From Clostridium thermobutyricum (GTDB lineage Bacteria > Bacillota > Clostridia > Ch29), in the NCBI GenBank assembly GCA_016842005.1, contig JAENYD010000001.1:166754-230753 (forward strand): 64,000 nt of DNA. The letters are read 5' to 3'. The notes beneath the pieces are model-generated. The model had not been told where the DNA came from. It saw only the letters and a program-made list of their open reading frames with translations, and did no database searches. Positions 27,270 to 36,089 of this stretch are shown piece after piece. The position numbers and the translations under genes are program-made. Every line of letters begins with the position of its first letter. The first letter of the stretch is position 1.

Positions 27270-28100
27270 TTGACTAAAAATAAACTTCTCGGCGAACTTG
27301 TCGCTGAAACCTTTGGCACCGCAATTCTGGTGCTACTCGGAGTCGGAGCGGTTATCAATGTAGGACTTGCCCCCCGTATGGCTTCAGCCGCGGGATGGAA
27401 CTGGCTGACCATCAATTTTGGCTGGTGTTTTGCGGTGGTTGTGGCTGTGTATGTGGTCGGCGGAGTATCCGGCGGACACCTCAATCCCGCCGTTACCCTT
27501 GCCATGGCGGTGAAACGCGATTTCCCCTGGTCTAAGGTGATTCCTTTTTGGGTTGCGCAGACCATTGGAGCTTTTTTGGGAGCAGCCGTCCTTTTCCTGG
27601 TATATCAAGACGGACTTGTCGCAGCAGGCCTCCCGAACGTGTGGACAGGCGGACCCGGATCAGTTTTTAGCCAGGCCTGGTGGGGTGATACGGCCGTACG
27701 ACACGCTGTCGGCTCTTATTCGATTCTTACCGCAACTATAGCCGAGGGCGTAGGAACGGCTGTTCTTTTGTGGGGCATACTGGCTGCCTTCGATGCGAAA
27801 AACCTGGGTGTCGGCGCAAACCTTGGTCCCCTTTTCGTTGGTTTCGCAGTGCTGGCGGTAGGTATCTCGCTCGGTGGGCCAAGCGGTTACATGATAAACC
27901 CTGCCCGTGATTTTGGACCCCGCGTCTTTGCCACACTGATTGGGACAAAAGGAATGTTTGACGGAATCTGGTGGCTGGTTGGTCCCATCATTGGTCCCCT
28001 TGCGGGTGGGCTTTTTGGTATTTTCACGTATGACCTTTGTGTAACCAAATGGTTGCCCCAAAAGGCCGACACTGTTGTCCAAAAGGAGGCAGCCTCATAA
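27270..28100 (+). CDS. glpF: Glycerol facilitator / aquaglyceroporin (MIP family)
   Basis: 276-residue channel of the major intrinsic protein family with six membrane helices and both half-helix NPA signatures, GHLNPAVTLA near 72 and MINPARDFGPR near 210. The aspartate following the second NPA (NPARD) is the mark of glycerol-conducting members. TTG start with AAAGGAGG eight bases upstream. It would let glycerol or dihydroxyacetone enter for the DhaK system downstream. A 479-bp inverted-repeat element now separates it from dhaK. Confidence 0.93.
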   Translation: MTKNKLLGELVAETFGTAILVLLGVGAVINVGLAPRMASAAGWNWLTINFGWCFAVVVAVYVVGGVSGGHLNPAVTLAMAVKRDFPWSKVIPFWVAQTIGAFLGAAVLFLVYQDGLVAAGLPNVWTGGPGSVFSQAWWGDTAVRHAVGSYSILTATIAEGVGTAVLLWGILAAFDAKNLGVGANLGPLFVGFAVLAVGISLGGPSGYMINPARDFGPRVFATLIGTKGMFDGIWWLVGPIIGPLAGGLFGIFTYDLCVTKWLPQKADTVVQKEAAS

Positions 28101-28182
28101 AGAAGCTCATCAATAAATCGGAAGGCTTGCTAAAGAAGGCACTCGAGGGTGTAGTGGTGGCATCTGGGGAGTTATGGTTTAC

Positions 28183-28661
28183 TAGCGTGACTTTACTAAG
28201 TTTTTAACACAAAACAATTCTAAGCCCTTTAAAACCAAGGTGTTCAGAGATCAATGTCTGTATATACTAAAATTATTTTGCGAGCAAAGCTTCATACAGC
28301 TTTTCAAGCTCGGGCTCCATTTGTTCCAGCAGTGTTTCCTTTTCCGGTTTGCCTTTTAAACCGGTAACAGTAACAACCTCTGCTTTCCTTATCTCTGTAA
28401 GCCTGTCAATAAGCGTCTCTACGTCCATACTGTAACCTGCATCACATGCTTTTTTCCAGAGGACCTGGGAAAGCAAAAGACCGATTAAGCAAATGAATGT
28501 ATGCACCTTAATCTTTTGAGTAGCCATATTTAGTTTATACCATACTTATTGAAATTTGATAATACTGAATTTTATGACTGTATTATTTAGTTTATACAAA
28601 TAGGCCTAGCAAATGGCTTATTTTAGCGGTTTACCTTATTTGTTTAGTAAAGTCACGCTAG
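28183..28661. mobile_element. 479-bp inverted-repeat element carrying a transposase tail
   Basis: Perfect 18-bp terminal inverted repeats, CTAGCGTGACTTTACTAA at 28183-28200 and its complement at 28644-28661. Inside lies only the C-terminal end of a transposase on the minus strand. It is a non-autonomous, MITE-like deletion derivative inserted between glpF and dhaK. Its ends differ from those of the IS remnant at 25800, so it derives from another element. No obvious target duplication was seen. Confidence 0.8.
28273..28527 (-). pseudogene. Transposase C-terminal fragment
   Basis: 84 codons beginning MATQKIKVHTFICLIGLLL, with the IKVHTF block and hydrophobic helix that close IS1634/IS4-type transposases, followed by a leucine-rich tail. 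No catalytic residues are present. It lies wholly inside the inverted-repeat element. Confidence 0.65.
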
Positions 28662-28742
28662 GCTTTCTAAAATATGTGGGTATTAGAATATAATATTATT
28701 GAAAAAATTGGTTGATGAAAAATAAAAGGAGGAGATAACCGC

Positions 28743-29741
28743 ATGAAAAAGATAATTAACAAGCCCGAAAATGTCGTTACTGATATGCTTGCCGGAATGG
28801 TTACAGCCCATCCGGAACAATTGAAAAAGCTAGAAAACTTTAATGTTGTTGTGCGCAAAGATGCCCCGGTATCAGGAAAGGTTGCATTAGTTAGTGGAGG
28901 AGGCAGTGGTCATGAACCATCCCATGGAGGTTTTGTTGGGAAAGGGATGCTTGATGCCGCAGTTGCTGGAGATGTTTTCACTTCACCAACTCCCGACCAG
29001 GTTTATGAAGCCATAAAAGCAGTAGCCAGTGACGCAGGTATTCTTTTAGTAATTAAGAACTACACAGGAGATATCATGAACTTTGAAATGGCTCAGGAGC
29101 TGGCTCATGGTGAAGGCATCAAAGTAGATAGTGTTGTTGTTAATGATGATGTGGCTGTAGAAAACAGTACCTACACCACTGGAAGACGTGGTATTGCCGG
29201 AACAGTATTCGTACATAAGATTGCCGGTGCAAAAGCAGAAGCAAAGGGCTCCTTGAGCGAAGTGAAAGCCGTGGCGGAAAAGGTAATCGCCAATACTGCC
29301 AGTATGGGGATAGCTTTAACCCCATGTATAGTTCCTGCTGCTGGCAAGGCTAACTTTACCCTTGGTGAAGATGAAATGGAAGTTGGCATGGGTATCCACG
29401 GTGAGCCAGGCACCCACCGAACAAAAATAAAATCAGCAGATGAAATAACAGAACAATTACTGGCAAAGATTTTAGGAGACAAACCCTTACAACCCCATGA
29501 TGAAATTGCCGTTATGATTAATGGGCTGGGGGCAACACCTTTAATGGAGTTATATGTTGTCAATAAAAAAGCAAACGAGATTTTACAGGAAAAAGGTGTA
29601 AAGGTTCATAAAACATTTGTAGGAAATTACATGACTTCGTTGGAAATGGCCGGCTGCTCTGTATCAATCCTAAAATTGGATGAAGAGTTGAAGTCTCTCT
29701 TGGATGCTACAGCTGATACCCCGGCTTTTAAAGTTCTTTAA
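28743..29741 (+). CDS. dhaK: Dihydroxyacetone kinase, DhaK subunit (PTS type)
   Basis: 332-residue dihydroxyacetone-binding subunit. The substrate is held as a hemiaminal on the histidine in MGIHGEPGTHR near 220; GGGSGHEPSHGGFVGKGML near 52 and SPTPDQ near 85 are family blocks. DhaK works with DhaL (ADP) and is driven by PEP through DhaM. AGGAGGAGAT precedes the ATG. First of dhaK-dhaL-dhaM-ptsI-ptsH. Confidence 0.96.
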   Translation: MKKIINKPENVVTDMLAGMVTAHPEQLKKLENFNVVVRKDAPVSGKVALVSGGGSGHEPSHGGFVGKGMLDAAVAGDVFTSPTPDQVYEAIKAVASDAGILLVIKNYTGDIMNFEMAQELAHGEGIKVDSVVVNDDVAVENSTYTTGRRGIAGTVFVHKIAGAKAEAKGSLSEVKAVAEKVIANTASMGIALTPCIVPAAGKANFTLGEDEMEVGMGIHGEPGTHRTKIKSADEITEQLLAKILGDKPLQPHDEIAVMINGLGATPLMELYVVNKKANEILQEKGVKVHKTFVGNYMTSLEMAGCSVSILKLDEELKSLLDATADTPAFKVL

Positions 29742-29756
29742 GAAATCAATCTTAGA

Positions 29757-29787
29757 GGGGTAGTATGACTTCGTTATACTACTCCCC
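29757..29787 (+). terminator. Hairpin between dhaK and dhaL
   Basis: GGGGTAGTAT (29757-29766) pairs with ATACTACTCCCC (29776-29787) and is followed by a T-rich run. It may act as an attenuator or stability element that sets the DhaK to DhaL ratio. Confidence 0.6.
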
Positions 29788-29831
29788 TTATTCTTATTAT
29801 AGAGTGTAATTATTAAGGAGGGACTTGTATA

Positions 29832-30476
29832 ATGAGTTTAACCAGTAATCAGACTATTTTTTTGCTGAAAGAGATTGGAAGAACAATAGAGGATAATAAA
29901 ACTCTATTGACTGAATTGGACGGAGCTATTGGTGATGGCGACCATGGAATTAATATGAATAAGGGTTTTGCGGCGGTAGTCAAAAAAATAGACGATATGC
30001 AGACAGAAGATATCGGTAATATTTTGAAGACAGTAGGCATGACGTTGGTTGCTAATGTTGGCGGTGCATCAGGTCCATTATACGGAACGGCTTTTATAAA
30101 AGCCGCTGTGATTGTAGCCGGTAAAAAGGAAATTAACCTTGATGATTTTGTGAAAATGATGGAGGAGGCTATTGAAGGAATAAAAATGCGGGGTAAAGCC
30201 GCCCTTGGAGATAAGACTATGCTGGATGCCTTAGAACCGGCTTATAACTCCTTAAATGAAGCAGTTAAAGAGAATTTGCCGGCAGTAGACGCTTTTAAAA
30301 AAATGACAGAAGCAGCATTTCAGGGTGTTAAATATACCGAGGAGATTGCTGCTAAAAAAGGGCGGGCAAGTTATTTGGGGGATAGGAGCATCGGACATCA
30401 AGATCCGGGCGCTGTTTCCAGCTATTTGATTTTAGATACTGTCTATAAAACAATAAAAAAAATGGTTCAACGTTGA
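29832..30476 (+). CDS. dhaL: Dihydroxyacetone kinase, DhaL subunit
   Basis: 214-residue nucleotide-binding subunit. The magnesium/ADP-coordinating ELDGAIGDGDHGINMNKGF near 28-46 carries the three conserved aspartates; GASGPLYGTAF near 78 and RASYLGDRSIGHQDPGA near 175 are typical. AAGGAGG lies eight bases before the ATG. Confidence 0.96.
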   Translation: MSLTSNQTIFLLKEIGRTIEDNKTLLTELDGAIGDGDHGINMNKGFAAVVKKIDDMQTEDIGNILKTVGMTLVANVGGASGPLYGTAFIKAAVIVAGKKEINLDDFVKMMEEAIEGIKMRGKAALGDKTMLDALEPAYNSLNEAVKENLPAVDAFKKMTEAAFQGVKYTEEIAAKKGRASYLGDRSIGHQDPGAVSSYLILDTVYKTIKKMVQR

Positions 30477-30563
30477 ATTTTGTGGTCAAGAGATTTTTAG
30501 CATGTAATTATTGCCAGTGACTTGTGTGAAAATCAATATTTATAAGGGTTTCATAAATCCATA

Positions 30564-30572
30564 TGGTATAAT
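30564..30572 (+). promoter_or_regulatory. Extended -10 promoter before dhaM
   Basis: TGGTATAAT, an extended -10 hexamer 107 bp upstream of dhaM, in a 196-bp gap. No good -35 was seen. It suggests the PTS genes can be transcribed separately from dhaKL. Confidence 0.45.
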
Positions 30573-30678
30573 TTACATATCAAAAATTCATTGAGACCCC
30601 ATTTTTCACAAAAGTCGTTGATGAACCTAAAAAATTTACAGTCTTAATTTTAAATAAACTTGAATTGGAGAGATGACA

Positions 30679-31071
30679 ATGGTTGGTTTAGTCATAGTTT
30701 CCCATAGTATTGAAATCGCAGAAGGCATAAAAAAACTGGCCAGTCAGATGACACCTGCGCCTGTACCAATTGCAATTGCTGCGGGAACAAAGGATGGTCG
30801 TCTGGGCACTGATGCTGAAAAAGTTACCTCAGCAATAAATGAGGTCTATTCCGAGGAAGGAGTAATAATTCTGTTTGACTTAGGTAGCGCTTTAATGAGT
30901 GCTGAAATGGCTGTAGAATGTCTGCCTGAAGAACGGCAAAAAAAAGTGGCGGTTCTCGATGCAGCTATTGTAGAAGGTGCAATAACCGCAGTTGTGGAAA
31001 TTAACCTTCGCAAAAATCTGCAGGAAATAAAGGACGTTTTGCAAGATCTGTCTATTGGGAAAATAAGTTGA
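30679..31071 (+). CDS. dhaM: Dihydroxyacetone kinase phosphotransfer subunit (EIIA-DhaM)
   Basis: 130-residue EIIA-Man-like domain that rephosphorylates ADP bound to DhaL. The phospho-accepting histidine is His9 in VIVSHSIEIAEG; LFDLGSALMSAEMA near 75 is a family block. Only the EIIA domain is present, unlike E. coli DhaM, which is fused to HPr and an EI-like part. Those functions are separate genes directly downstream. I prefer ATG 30679 to 30673 for spacing from GGAGAG. Confidence 0.93.
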   Translation: MVGLVIVSHSIEIAEGIKKLASQMTPAPVPIAIAAGTKDGRLGTDAEKVTSAINEVYSEEGVIILFDLGSALMSAEMAVECLPEERQKKVAVLDAAIVEGAITAVVEINLRKNLQEIKDVLQDLSIGKIS

Positions 31072-31094
31072 GAAGACATAAGAGGTGTATAATA

Positions 31095-32816
31095 ATGATC
31101 TATAGAGGCATAGCGGCTTCTGAAGGCATTGTAATGGGGAAAGCATATCTGTATACGAAAGAAAAGGTGCAAATTGACAAAAATACTATCCCGGCTGAAA
31201 AAATAACAATTGAGATGGAGAAATTTAATGATGCTTTAACATTAACCAAAAAACAATTATTAAGTATCAGGAAAAAGGCATCTCATGAGCTTGGTGAAGA
31301 TAAAGCAAGGGTTTTTGATGCTCATATGATGATGCTGACAGACCCTGTATTTTTAGAAGACGTAAAGGAATTGATTAAAAAAGAAAGAATAAATGCAGCA
31401 TATGCTGTAGGAAAAACTGTTAACAAATTTGTAGATATTTTTTCAAGTATCGAAGATGATTATTTGCAGGCCAGAAAGGTAGATATCAATGATGTGGGAG
31501 AAAGGTTGGTTAGAAATATTCTGGGAATTGCAGCTGACCCCTGGCAAGATTTAACCGAGAAAGCAGTAGTAGTTGCCCATGACCTCACTCCTTCGGATAC
31601 GTCTTTTCTAGATAAAAGCCAGGTCTTGGGAATTGCGACTTGCGCAGGAAGCAAAACATCCCATACAGCCATTATGGCCAGGAGCCTGGAAATCCCAGCT
31701 GTTTTAGGGCTGGGGGACATCCTTGACAAAGTAAAGAATGGCTATTATGTTATTTTGGATGGCATTGAAGGGGAAATCATTATTAACCCTGATGATGAGC
31801 AGGTACGGCTGTATTTAGCAAAGTTGAAAGATTACACCGAAAATAAAATTAGTTTGCAAAAGTTTGTTAATCTCCCTGCTGTTACCCTGGATGGGAAAAA
31901 AGTAGAAGTTAACGCCAATATAGGAACTCCCCGAGAATTGTCGACCGTGATAGCTAATGGCGGTGAAGGAATAGGTTTATACCGGACAGAGTTTTTATAT
32001 ATGGATAGGACTACCCTTCCCGATGAAGAAGAACAGTTTTTAAGCTATAAAGAAGTGGTGGAGGGGTTAAAGGGTAAACCGGTTATTATCCGAACCTTAG
32101 ATATTGGCGGAGACAAAAATATCCCTTATCTCCATCTCCCTGAGGAAATGAATCCTTTTCTGGGATGGCGAGCTATTAGGATTTGCCTTGACCGCCCGGA
32201 TATTTTTAAGACCCAGTTGAAGGCCATCCTGCGAGCCAGCGCTTTTGGGAAAGTACGGATTATGTATCCCATGATTTCTACTGTTGATGAAGTTAGTAAA
32301 GCTAACCAGATTTTAGCTGAAGTAAAGCAGGAACTCTTCAATGATGGGATTGACTATGATAAAGATATTAAAGTAGGGATTATGGTGGAAACCCCGGCTG
32401 CGGCAATGATAGCAGATCTTCTCATTCCAGAGGTAGATTTCTTTAGTATAGGAACAAATGATTTATGTCAGTATACATTGGCCGTTGACAGGGTGAATGA
32501 AAAAGTAAGCCATCTTTATCAACCGTTTCATCCTGGGATTTTGCGCTTAATCAAAAATGTAATTGATGTTTCCCATAAACATGGGAAACCGACAGGAATG
32601 TGCGGAGAAATGGCCGGAGACCCTCTGGCAGCTATAATTCTTGTTGGATTGGGGATAGATGAATTAAGTATGAGCCCTTCAGCGATGCCAACAATTAAAA
32701 AAATTATACGCAATATTTCATATGAACAGTCAAAAATAGTTGCTCGGCATGCTCTAACGTTATCCAAAGGTGAAGACATCTTAAAATATGTAAAAGAAAG
32801 TGCAACTGATTTTTAA
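31095..32816 (+). CDS. ptsI: PTS Enzyme I (PEP-protein phosphotransferase)
   Basis: 573-residue Enzyme I: an N-terminal HPr-binding and swivelling domain with the phosphohistidine in CAGSKTSHTAIMARSLEIPAV near 190, then the PEP-binding barrel with GIGLYRTEFLYM near 290, GTNDLCQYTLAVDR near 455 and GMCGEMAGDP near 500. Start at 31095 with AGAGGTG before it. The frame can extend upstream to a TTG that overlaps the dhaM stop, but that has no ribosome site. It passes phosphate from PEP to the HPr encoded next. Probably dedicated to the dha system. Confidence 0.94.
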   Translation: MIYRGIAASEGIVMGKAYLYTKEKVQIDKNTIPAEKITIEMEKFNDALTLTKKQLLSIRKKASHELGEDKARVFDAHMMMLTDPVFLEDVKELIKKERINAAYAVGKTVNKFVDIFSSIEDDYLQARKVDINDVGERLVRNILGIAADPWQDLTEKAVVVAHDLTPSDTSFLDKSQVLGIATCAGSKTSHTAIMARSLEIPAVLGLGDILDKVKNGYYVILDGIEGEIIINPDDEQVRLYLAKLKDYTENKISLQKFVNLPAVTLDGKKVEVNANIGTPRELSTVIANGGEGIGLYRTEFLYMDRTTLPDEEEQFLSYKEVVEGLKGKPVIIRTLDIGGDKNIPYLHLPEEMNPFLGWRAIRICLDRPDIFKTQLKAILRASAFGKVRIMYPMISTVDEVSKANQILAEVKQELFNDGIDYDKDIKVGIMVETPAAAMIADLLIPEVDFFSIGTNDLCQYTLAVDRVNEKVSHLYQPFHPGILRLIKNVIDVSHKHGKPTGMCGEMAGDPLAAIILVGLGIDELSMSPSAMPTIKKIIRNISYEQSKIVARHALTLSKGEDILKYVKESATDF

Positions 32817-32832
32817 AGCGAGGAGGATTAAA

Positions 32833-33096
32833 ATGTATTCGCAAAAGGTTATTATAGAGAATGAGGAAGGATTACATGCCAGGCCTGCGGCACAATTTGT
32901 CCAAACAGGGTCAAAATTCCAATCGGGGATTACAATACAAAAAGGTCATAAGAAAGCCAATGCAAAATCAATATTACAGGTGATGTCATTAGGTATCACC
33001 AAAGGAACCGAAATAGTAGTTAGTGCAGAGGGGCCTGACGAGGAACAGGCAGTATTGACATTAATTGATTTGATTAAAGGCAATTTTAACCAGTAA
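32833..33096 (+). CDS. ptsH: Phosphocarrier protein HPr
   Basis: 87-residue HPr with the active His15 in EEGLHARPAAQF and a regulatory serine, Ser46, in KANAKSILQVMSLGI, so both PTS phosphorylation sites are kept. GAGGAGG precedes the ATG. Eighteen bp after ptsI; completes a soluble phosphorelay EI-HPr-DhaM. Confidence 0.95.
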   Translation: MYSQKVIIENEEGLHARPAAQFVQTGSKFQSGITIQKGHKKANAKSILQVMSLGITKGTEIVVSAEGPDEEQAVLTLIDLIKGNFNQ

Positions 33097-33128
33097 AAAT
33101 TATCACTTTAATATATAATCGTGAATAG

Positions 33129-33160
33129 AAGATATTTTTACTTTTAATTAAAAATATCTT
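33129..33160 (+). terminator. AT-rich hairpin after ptsH
   Basis: Perfect 12-bp arms (33129-33140 and 33149-33160) of A and T with one G-C pair, between ptsH and the activator gene. Weak as a terminator; may partly separate the units. Confidence 0.4.
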
Positions 33161-33196
33161 TAAGTTATATATCAAAGATTAAAGGAACTGATTATT

Positions 33197-35218
33197 ATGA
33201 AAAAAGCAGTAATTAAGTATAAAAAGGGATTACATACTAGAGTGGCCGCCATGGTAGTGCAAAAGGCCAATGAATTACAGCTAAAATATCACACTTCCTT
33301 GTATTTACATTATAAAGAATATAAAAAAATACCTGCCAGCAGTTTGATGCCCCTTATTTCCCTGCAAATCAAGAAGGGAGATGAAGTATGGGTTTCAGCT
33401 AATGATGAAACCCTTGATTTCGTTGAGAAAGAAATGGTGGAATTCCTGGAAAGCAATTTTGAGGTTAAAGATAACCAAACCATTGATCAGGTGGACAATC
33501 TCCTCCATAATAGTTCAATTACGTCTGAACAGGTTTTCAATAATATTGCCAACGGATTAGTGGTAATTGATGAAAATGATATAATTACTATATTTAATCT
33601 GGCAGCAGAAAAAATTATGGGGATTTCCGGGAAAAAAGCAATAGGGAAAAAAGTGTATGAAGTAATCCCCAATTCCCGGTTACATATAGTAAATAAAACA
33701 GGCATTTCGGAATTGGGTTGCCGGCAAATTATTGGGAATTCTGTCATTATTACCGATAGAACTCCTATTTTCGTCGATGGTCAAATAAAAGGAGCGGTAG
33801 CAGTTTTTCAAGATATTTCCAAACTAGAAAAGATTACTGGGGAATTGCAGAGTGTCAGGGAATTGAAGGAAAGGCTGCATTTGATATTGGAAACTGTCCA
33901 GGACGGTATTTGTGTACTGGATAAAGACGGGTATGTTACTTATGTTAATCCGGCCTATTTGCGTATCGTAGGACAAACTTCTGAACAATTGGTGGGAAAA
34001 AATATTAAATATATTTCTCCCCGGGGGGCTAGAAGCAGAGCCCTCCAATCCGGGAGCGCAATATTCGGCAGTATAAGCAAAAAGGCAAATAATATTACCA
34101 TAGTTGCTAATGTTAGTCCTATTTTGGTTGACGATGAGGTTACCGGCTGCGTTTCTGTAATAAAAGATATTACTGAAATTCAGACTCTAATAGAAAACTT
34201 GAATAAAGCTACAGCGAAAGCTGAATATTTGGAACTGGAACTTAAAAGGACAAAAAAGACAAATCCTGCTTTCAAAAAAATAATTGGTCAAAGCGGCAAG
34301 ATTGTCGATGCCTTAGCAATTGCAGAAAAAGCGGCTGAGAGTTCAGCAACTGTGCTTATTCGTGGTGAAAGCGGTACAGGAAAAGAATTGTTAGCTGAAG
34401 GAATTCACTATGTTAGCTCCAGGGACGATGGACCGTTTATAAGAGTAAATTGTGCTGCAATACCGGATAATTTGCTGGAAAGTGAGTTGTTTGGGCATGA
34501 AAAAGGTGCTTTCACTGGAGCTTTTAAAAAGAGGTTAGGCAAATTTGAACTGGCTCATAAAGGTACTATTTTTTTAGACGAGATAGGCGAAATGGACAAA
34601 ACCATGCAGGCCAAATTACTTAGAGTTCTTCAAAAAAGAGAATTTGAGCGGGTCGGTGGAGAAGAAACAATTAAAGTAGATGTTAGAATTATTGCTGCTA
34701 CTAACAAGAATTTAGAGGAAATGGTCGCTAAGGGTGACTTTCGTGAAGATCTGTACTACCGATTAAACGTAATCCCCGTTATTTTACCTCCTTTGAGGGA
34801 GCGAAAAGAGGATATTCCCCTTTTAGTGGAACATTTTTTACAAAAAATAAGCAAAGAATCAGGAAAAGAAGTTAAGGGGATTAGAAGTGATGCCCTTGAG
34901 GTATTGATGGATTATAGATGGCCAGGTAATGTACGGGAATTAGAAAATATTATCGAAAGAATTACTGTTCTTATTGATAAACCATATATTGAGATACAAG
35001 ATTTACCTATTTATTTGAGGCAAGAGGTGGTTATGAATCAAGAAAAAGATTCAGGCTGTTTCCCGCAAGGAACCATCCTCCCCTGGGAAGAATATGAGAA
35101 ACAAATAATTAAAATGGCCTTAAAAAAATATTCAAGTTACAATGCTGCAGCCAAAGCTTTGGGTCTTACGCATAAAACAATTGCTGCTAAGGCAAGAAAA
35201 TATGGAATTGAAAAATAA
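33197..35218 (+). CDS. Sigma-54 activator with N-terminal HPr-like domain and PAS domains
   Basis: 673-residue enhancer-binding protein. Residues 1-85 form an HPr-like domain with the histidine site GLHTRVAAMVVQKA (His13) and a serine pair near 48 where HPr has Ser46. Two PAS domains follow (about 110-220 and 230-335), then an AAA+ sigma-54 module with GESGTGKE near 390 and GAFTGA near 437, and a C-terminal Fis-type helix-turn-helix near 645. It directly follows dhaM-ptsI-ptsH, so it likely activates the sigma-54 promoter at 26980 and senses PTS phosphorylation through its HPr domain. This differs from E. coli DhaR, which binds DhaK or DhaL. The sensing role is inference. Confidence 0.9.
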   Translation: MKKAVIKYKKGLHTRVAAMVVQKANELQLKYHTSLYLHYKEYKKIPASSLMPLISLQIKKGDEVWVSANDETLDFVEKEMVEFLESNFEVKDNQTIDQVDNLLHNSSITSEQVFNNIANGLVVIDENDIITIFNLAAEKIMGISGKKAIGKKVYEVIPNSRLHIVNKTGISELGCRQIIGNSVIITDRTPIFVDGQIKGAVAVFQDISKLEKITGELQSVRELKERLHLILETVQDGICVLDKDGYVTYVNPAYLRIVGQTSEQLVGKNIKYISPRGARSRALQSGSAIFGSISKKANNITIVANVSPILVDDEVTGCVSVIKDITEIQTLIENLNKATAKAEYLELELKRTKKTNPAFKKIIGQSGKIVDALAIAEKAAESSATVLIRGESGTGKELLAEGIHYVSSRDDGPFIRVNCAAIPDNLLESELFGHEKGAFTGAFKKRLGKFELAHKGTIFLDEIGEMDKTMQAKLLRVLQKREFERVGGEETIKVDVRIIAATNKNLEEMVAKGDFREDLYYRLNVIPVILPPLRERKEDIPLLVEHFLQKISKESGKEVKGIRSDALEVLMDYRWPGNVRELENIIERITVLIDKPYIEIQDLPIYLRQEVVMNQEKDSGCFPQGTILPWEEYEKQIIKMALKKYSSYNAAAKALGLTHKTIAAKARKYGIEK

Positions 35219-35955
35219 CTGTTAATTGTAATTGCAATCGCTGTTGGCTGGAGTCCTGTGAAAGCAGCATTTTGGTCAACTGTTATTACTCTGCTGGTAG
35301 CTTTTGTAAGAAAAGAAACTAGACCTAAACTTTCAGATATACTTAATCCTTTAGAAAAAGGCTCATGCCAGGTTATAGCAATCGTTGCATCCTGTGCTAC
35401 GACAGGCATAATTGTTGGTATAATAGCTATGACTGGATTAGCGCTAAATTATTATATACTTTGATTAACGTGCCAAACGGTGATTTATATATTGCAGCAT
35501 TTATGTCGGCAATTATATCATTGATTTTGGGTTGCGGTGTGCCCCCAACCGCTGTTTATATAATATTGACCACGATCTTAACTCCGTCTTTGATTGAGCT
35601 AGGTGCTGTCCCTATTGCAGCTCATTTATTTATATTCATGTTTGCATCAGTTGGAGCACTTACGCCCCCTGCAACAATAACTGCGTATACGGGTGCTGCA
35701 ATTGCTAATGCAGATCCTAATAAAACAGGTTTGACAGCATTTAGGTTTGGGTTAGCCGCATGCATTATTCCTTTCATGTTCTTAATCTCCCCTGCAATTA
35801 TTTTACGGGGAGATTATTCAAATATATTCGTGAATGTTGGTTCCGCTATAATGGGGACACTCTGTTTGGTTTCAGCCTTGGAAGGGTATTTTATTTTTAC
35901 ATGGAGGACCTTGCCCAGAATCCTGTTGGGGATGGCAGCAATGGTACTATTATAG
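35219..35955 (+). pseudogene. Truncated, frameshifted TRAP transporter permease (DctQM-fused type)
   Basis: The C-terminal third of a 4TM/12TM TRAP permease. The first frame carries KAAFWSTVITLLVAFVRKETRPKLSDI and CATTGIIVGIIAMTGL. Near 35450 the homology shifts frame and continues with ISLILGCGVPPTAVYI and GALTPPATITAYTG. It aligns along its length with the intact permease at 48359-50296 but is clearly diverged. About two thirds of the N-terminus is missing, and homology starts right after the activator's stop codon, which looks like a deletion junction. It closes the AT-rich island. Confidence 0.8.
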
Positions 35956-36023
35956 CCTGGAAATATTACAGACATCATAGGAATTTGTATTATCATACTA
36001 TCAATATTATTAAGCAATATTCC

Positions 36024-36044
36024 AAAAAAAACCGTCCCCAATGG
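36024..36044 (-). terminator. Putative terminator with GGGGACGGTTTTTT repeat
   Basis: Minus strand CCATTGGGGACGG followed by eight T, 46 bp after the proline racemase family stop. Near-identical to the block at 11850-11868. Confidence 0.45.
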
Positions 36045-36089
36045 CCCCATTCGAAAGACCAGTACCGCGGGAAACAGGCGGTACCATGG

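Noticed and set aside
28600-28640. Second sigma-54 promoter before dhaK (TGGCTTATTTTAGCG)
   Set aside because: The GG to GC spacing is one base short and it lies inside the MITE-like element.
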